Program-made: the position numbers and the translations under genes
In this document: positions 61,454-64,000 of the stretch, one piece after another
How positions within the stretch are numbered: the stretch's first letter is position 1
Layout of the letters: every line of letters starts with the position of its first letter
Notes under the pieces: model-generated
The model's database searches: none
Told to the model about the DNA's origin: nothing
Seen by the model: the letters and a program-made list of their open reading frames with translations, nothing else
Assembly: GCF_900129985.1 (NCBI RefSeq)
Contig: NZ_FQXN01000004.1
Span: 124,001 to 188,000, forward strand
Source of the DNA: Thermosipho atlanticus DSM 15807
GTDB lineage: Bacteria; Thermotogota; Thermotogae; Thermotogales; Fervidobacteriaceae
DNA: 64,000 nucleotides
Direction of reading: 5' to 3'

Positions 61454-62116
61454 ATGGAAAATACCATTATTCCAGAAGGTTTGCTGGTTTATTTAAGGCC
61501 TGTAATAGAATACTGGTATTATTCTTTAATTATTGGTATATTTTTGGTTTTTGCGGCAAAGTTTGTTGAAAAAATTTCTATAGCCTTACTTGGATTTTTA
61601 CTAGGTATAAATGTGTTATTCCCCGTCTTATTAAACCAATTTCCTCAACTTAACGAATTGCTTACAGACCCAGCGTATTATCAAATTTCAATGTTAGTGT
61701 TTGGTGTGATTGTTGCTGCCGTGTTGTTTGCTTTGTATAAATCCTTTGTGTTTATTGCAGGATTTGGTGTTGTTGGTATTATAGGATACTACCTTGCAGA
61801 TTTTACTATTCAATTTTTTGATATACAACTTAATTTTAATCCGTTATATATTACCGCTTTAATAGGAGTGATTTTGGGGTTAATTGGTGGAATTATTTCA
61901 ACAAAAAAGAGTTCTGAAGTTATTTCAATAATGTCCATTGTTGTAGGTTCAGCAACTTTAAGCGCAGTTGTGGTTGGGTTAATTACACGTAACAACATTG
62001 AAGAGAAAATCACAGAACCATTATACTCTTCAATTTTCATAGGAGTGTTTTTAGCACTTGTAATACTTGGATCAGTGTGGAATTTTAAGAGATCAAAGAA
62101 GTCGGAGGTGGCGTAA
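61454..62116 (+). CDS. Polytopic membrane protein (DUF4203/TMEM198-like)
   Basis: 220-aa protein with about seven transmembrane helices and small-residue motifs such as GLIGGIIST and AGFGVVGIIGYYLADF. The arrangement resembles DUF4203/TMEM198-type proteins, but I am not certain. Function unknown. Start ATG after AGGGGGTT; the pheT start follows immediately, with its ribosome site inside this gene. Confidence 0.72.
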   Translation: MENTIIPEGLLVYLRPVIEYWYYSLIIGIFLVFAAKFVEKISIALLGFLLGINVLFPVLLNQFPQLNELLTDPAYYQISMLVFGVIVAAVLFALYKSFVFIAGFGVVGIIGYYLADFTIQFFDIQLNFNPLYITALIGVILGLIGGIISTKKSSEVISIMSIVVGSATLSAVVVGLITRNNIEEKITEPLYSSIFIGVFLALVILGSVWNFKRSKKSEVA

Positions 62117-62117
62117 G

Positions 62118-64000
62118 TTGAGGCTTTCAATAGAGTGGTTAAGAGATTTTGTCAATGTTTCCGCATCTGCTGAAGAAATTGCCGAAAAATTCAGTCTGAG
62201 TGGTAATAATATAGAGGAGATGATATCTCCGTTCAATGTTTCTGGGAAGATAGTTGCTGGAAAAGTAATAGAAGTTCAAAAGCATCCAAATGCTGATAGA
62301 CTTATTGTCTGTAAAGTAGATATTGGTAATGAGATAAAGACAATTGTTACGGGAGATTTAAGTGTAAAAGAAGGAGATATAGTTCCCCTTGCACTTGAGG
62401 GAGCAAGACTAGGTGACTTAGTAATTACTCCCAGGAAAATGAGAGGTATTTTATCAGAAGGAATGATGTGTTCCCTTGAAGAATTGGGTTTAGAAGAAAA
62501 ATCTGATTCAGTGTATAGATTTAAGGAAAAACTAGAACCGGGCACGGATATAATTTCGTATTTGAAATTAGATGACAAAGTTTTGGACGTTGAAATTACA
62601 CCAAACAGGCCAGATTGTTTGAGTGTAATAGGACTTGCAAGGGAAGTATCTGCACTTTTTGATGTAGATTTAAAAATGCCAAAAGGTACTTTTGAAATAG
62701 ATGGCGACTGTGATGTTTCAGTTGAGATTGAAAGTGAAGGATGTTGGAGATATACTGCTAGAGTTGTAAAGGGAGTAAAAGTTGAACCAAGTCCTCTTTG
62801 GCTTCAAAGAAGGCTTATAGCAGCTGGAATTAGACCAATAAATAACGTAGTTGATATAACAAACTATGTTTTACTTGAAACAGGACATCCCGTGCACGCT
62901 TTTGATTTGAACCTTCTTTCAAGTAAGAAGATTGTTGTTAGAGACGCAAGAAAGGGTGAGAAAATTCTTCTTTTGGATGGAAAGGAGTATGAACTTACAG
63001 GAGATGAAGTTCTGATTACCGATGGCGAAAGACCTCTTGCACTTGCAGGAATAATGGGTGGGGAAGAAAGTGGAGTTAATGAAAATACAACAGATGTATT
63101 ACTTGAGGTTGCTATGTTTGATCCAGTAAGGATAAGGAAGACTGCAAAAAACCATGGTATTATGTCGGAATCTTCTTACAGGTTTGAGCGAGGAGTTGAT
63201 CCTAATGATTCTGAGTATGTTATAAACAGACTTTCAGAGTTATTGTACAAACTTGCTGGAGGTATTTCAACAAACATTGTTGATGTTTACCCAAAGAGAA
63301 TAGAACCAAGAGTGATAAATTACCCAAAAGATTTAACTGTTAAAGTAATTGGAGAAGATATTGATGAAAATGTTCAGAAAAAAATTCTTGAAAGACTTGG
63401 GTTTAAAGTTGAAGATATAGATGAAAAATCTTGGAAAATTACTGTTCCTACCTTTAGATATTTTGATGTTGAAAGACCTATAGATATTGTTGAGGAAATT
63501 TCAAGGATATACGGAAACGATATGCTTGAAGGTGAACCATTTAGGATTTTAGTTGGTGGTACTGGAAGAACTAAGAAACAAAAGTTAAGATACAAATTGA
63601 AAGAACATATGATTTCTGAGGGATTCAGTGAAGCAATAACTTTAACATTTGTCTCGGAAGCAATAGTTGATAGATGGAATTTTGTAAACGAAAAGGTGAA
63701 AATTAAGAACCCAATCAACGAAGAGATGGATGTTGTGAGACCTACATTAATATATGGCCTTCTTGGTTCTCTATCGTACAATTACAAAAGACAAAACAGA
63801 GATGTGAAGTTATTTGAAATCGGAAAGGTATTTAAAGGAACAAGCGAAAATCCTGTGGATATTGAAAAAATAGCCGCCGTTGCTGTGGGAAGAATTAACA
63901 AATACGATTATACTGATTATAGAACATTTACATTTTACAATTTTAAAGGAATAATTGATAACCTGTCTAGTATTTTAAGAGTAAAATTTGAATACAAAAA
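62118..64000 (+). CDS. pheT: Phenylalanyl-tRNA synthetase beta chain (cut by window edge)
   Basis: First ~627 residues of PheRS beta (about 790 expected). N-terminal SIEWLRDFV, an OB-fold tRNA-binding domain (about 40-150; VIEVQKHPNADRL, GMMCSLEELGL), B3/B4 domain (about 200-390; NRPDCLSVIGLARE, ETGHPVHAFDL, the editing region), B5 domain (about 390-470) and the start of the catalytic-like core (ERPIDIVEEISRIYG). Start TTG at 62118 after GGAGGTGG. pheS is not directly upstream, unlike in many bacteria. Confidence 0.96.
   Translation, partial: MRLSIEWLRDFVNVSASAEEIAEKFSLSGNNIEEMISPFNVSGKIVAGKVIEVQKHPNADRLIVCKVDIGNEIKTIVTGDLSVKEGDIVPLALEGARLGDLVITPRKMRGILSEGMMCSLEELGLEEKSDSVYRFKEKLEPGTDIISYLKLDDKVLDVEITPNRPDCLSVIGLAREVSALFDVDLKMPKGTFEIDGDCDVSVEIESEGCWRYTARVVKGVKVEPSPLWLQRRLIAAGIRPINNVVDITNYVLLETGHPVHAFDLNLLSSKKIVVRDARKGEKILLLDGKEYELTGDEVLITDGERPLALAGIMGGEESGVNENTTDVLLEVAMFDPVRIRKTAKNHGIMSESSYRFERGVDPNDSEYVINRLSELLYKLAGGISTNIVDVYPKRIEPRVINYPKDLTVKVIGEDIDENVQKKILERLGFKVEDIDEKSWKITVPTFRYFDVERPIDIVEEISRIYGNDMLEGEPFRILVGGTGRTKKQKLRYKLKEHMISEGFSEAITLTFVSEAIVDRWNFVNEKVKIKNPINEEMDVVRPTLIYGLLGSLSYNYKRQNRDVKLFEIGKVFKGTSENPVDIEKIAAVAVGRINKYDYTDYRTFTFYNFKGIIDNLSSILRVKFEYK

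Noticed and set aside
1-64000. CRISPR arrays, prophage or transposase genes
   Set aside because: No regularly spaced repeats, cas genes, integrase or intact transposase were seen by eye on either strand.

Overview
The window is AT-rich, gene-dense bacterial chromosome with mostly Shine-Dalgarno-led genes in tightly packed, often overlapping operons. The content points to a Thermotogae bacterium, most likely of the Thermosipho/Fervidobacterium type. The evidence is: four-subunit pyruvate:ferredoxin oxidoreductase in the order gamma-delta-alpha-beta; a GH57 branching enzyme; a tryptophanyl-tRNA synthetase with the C-x22-C-x6-C-x2-C iron-sulfur motif known from Thermotoga; a tungstate-type ABC transporter with pterin-cofactor genes; a redox repressor Rex beside hydrogenase-type iron-sulfur genes; and frequent TTG/GTG starts. 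The genus is inferred from gene content, not from a search.

Layout. 1-5.5 kb: 5' part of a GH38 alpha-mannosidase, acpP, and a minus-strand operon (MBL-fold hydrolase, secreted beta-helix protein, HIT protein, TPR protein with a probable ATT start). 5.6-13.1 kb: plus operon glmL/mutL-like, Nudix, ispE, LonB-like protease, trpS, mscS, methyltransferase, ending at a bidirectional terminator shared with tRNA-Gln(CTG). 13.3-20.5 kb: serine dehydratase (sdaAB/sdaAA), a DUF4912 protein with a GH57 branching enzyme, and porCDAB. 20.6-24.4 kb: ClpP-fold membrane protease, a MraY/WecA-type transferase, VanZ-like, EEP-family and DUF998 proteins. 24.4-25.4 kb: decayed DNA with a clear glycerol kinase pseudogene, then tRNA-Met(CAT). 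25.6-32.9 kb: lipoprotein, then a DUF2089/beta-helix/MFS/ABC operon and a second MFS gene sharing a nearly identical 5' half with the first. 33-34.9 kb: iron-sulfur/hydrogenase-type genes broken by an inversion or deletion, Rex-like operators, and rex.

34.9-38.3 kb: peptidoglycan-type operon (membrane-anchored MurF-like ligase, alpha/beta hydrolase, ddl). 38.4-43.4 kb: minus operon with a lytic transglycosylase carrying a beta-rich C-terminus, a DEDDh exonuclease, PIN-PhoH, pyrH, rbgA and a nucleosidase. 43.5-47.1 kb: yceD/DUF177, rpmF, plsX, glmS. 47.1-53.2 kb: molybdenum/tungsten cluster (moaB, moaC, moaA, ABC permease/ATPase/binding protein, MOSC, divergent moeA). 53.3-55.5 kb: polar amino-acid ABC transporter. 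55.5-59.7 kb: glucose/mannose-type sugar ABC transporter divergent from an MFS sugar permease. 59.7-64 kb: wecB, plsY, a DUF4203-like membrane protein and the 5' part of pheT.

Most of the window is core metabolism: pyruvate to acetyl-CoA, serine breakdown, sugar and tungstate uptake, isoprenoid, lipid and cell-wall precursors. The less ordinary parts are the rearranged Fe-S/hydrogenase locus with its Rex-like sites, the mosaic MFS pair, the DUF2089/beta-helix operon with its cysteine ladder, the transglycosylase with a barrel-like tail, and the glycerol kinase relic. No CRISPR array, intact transposase, prophage or recognisable defence island was seen.
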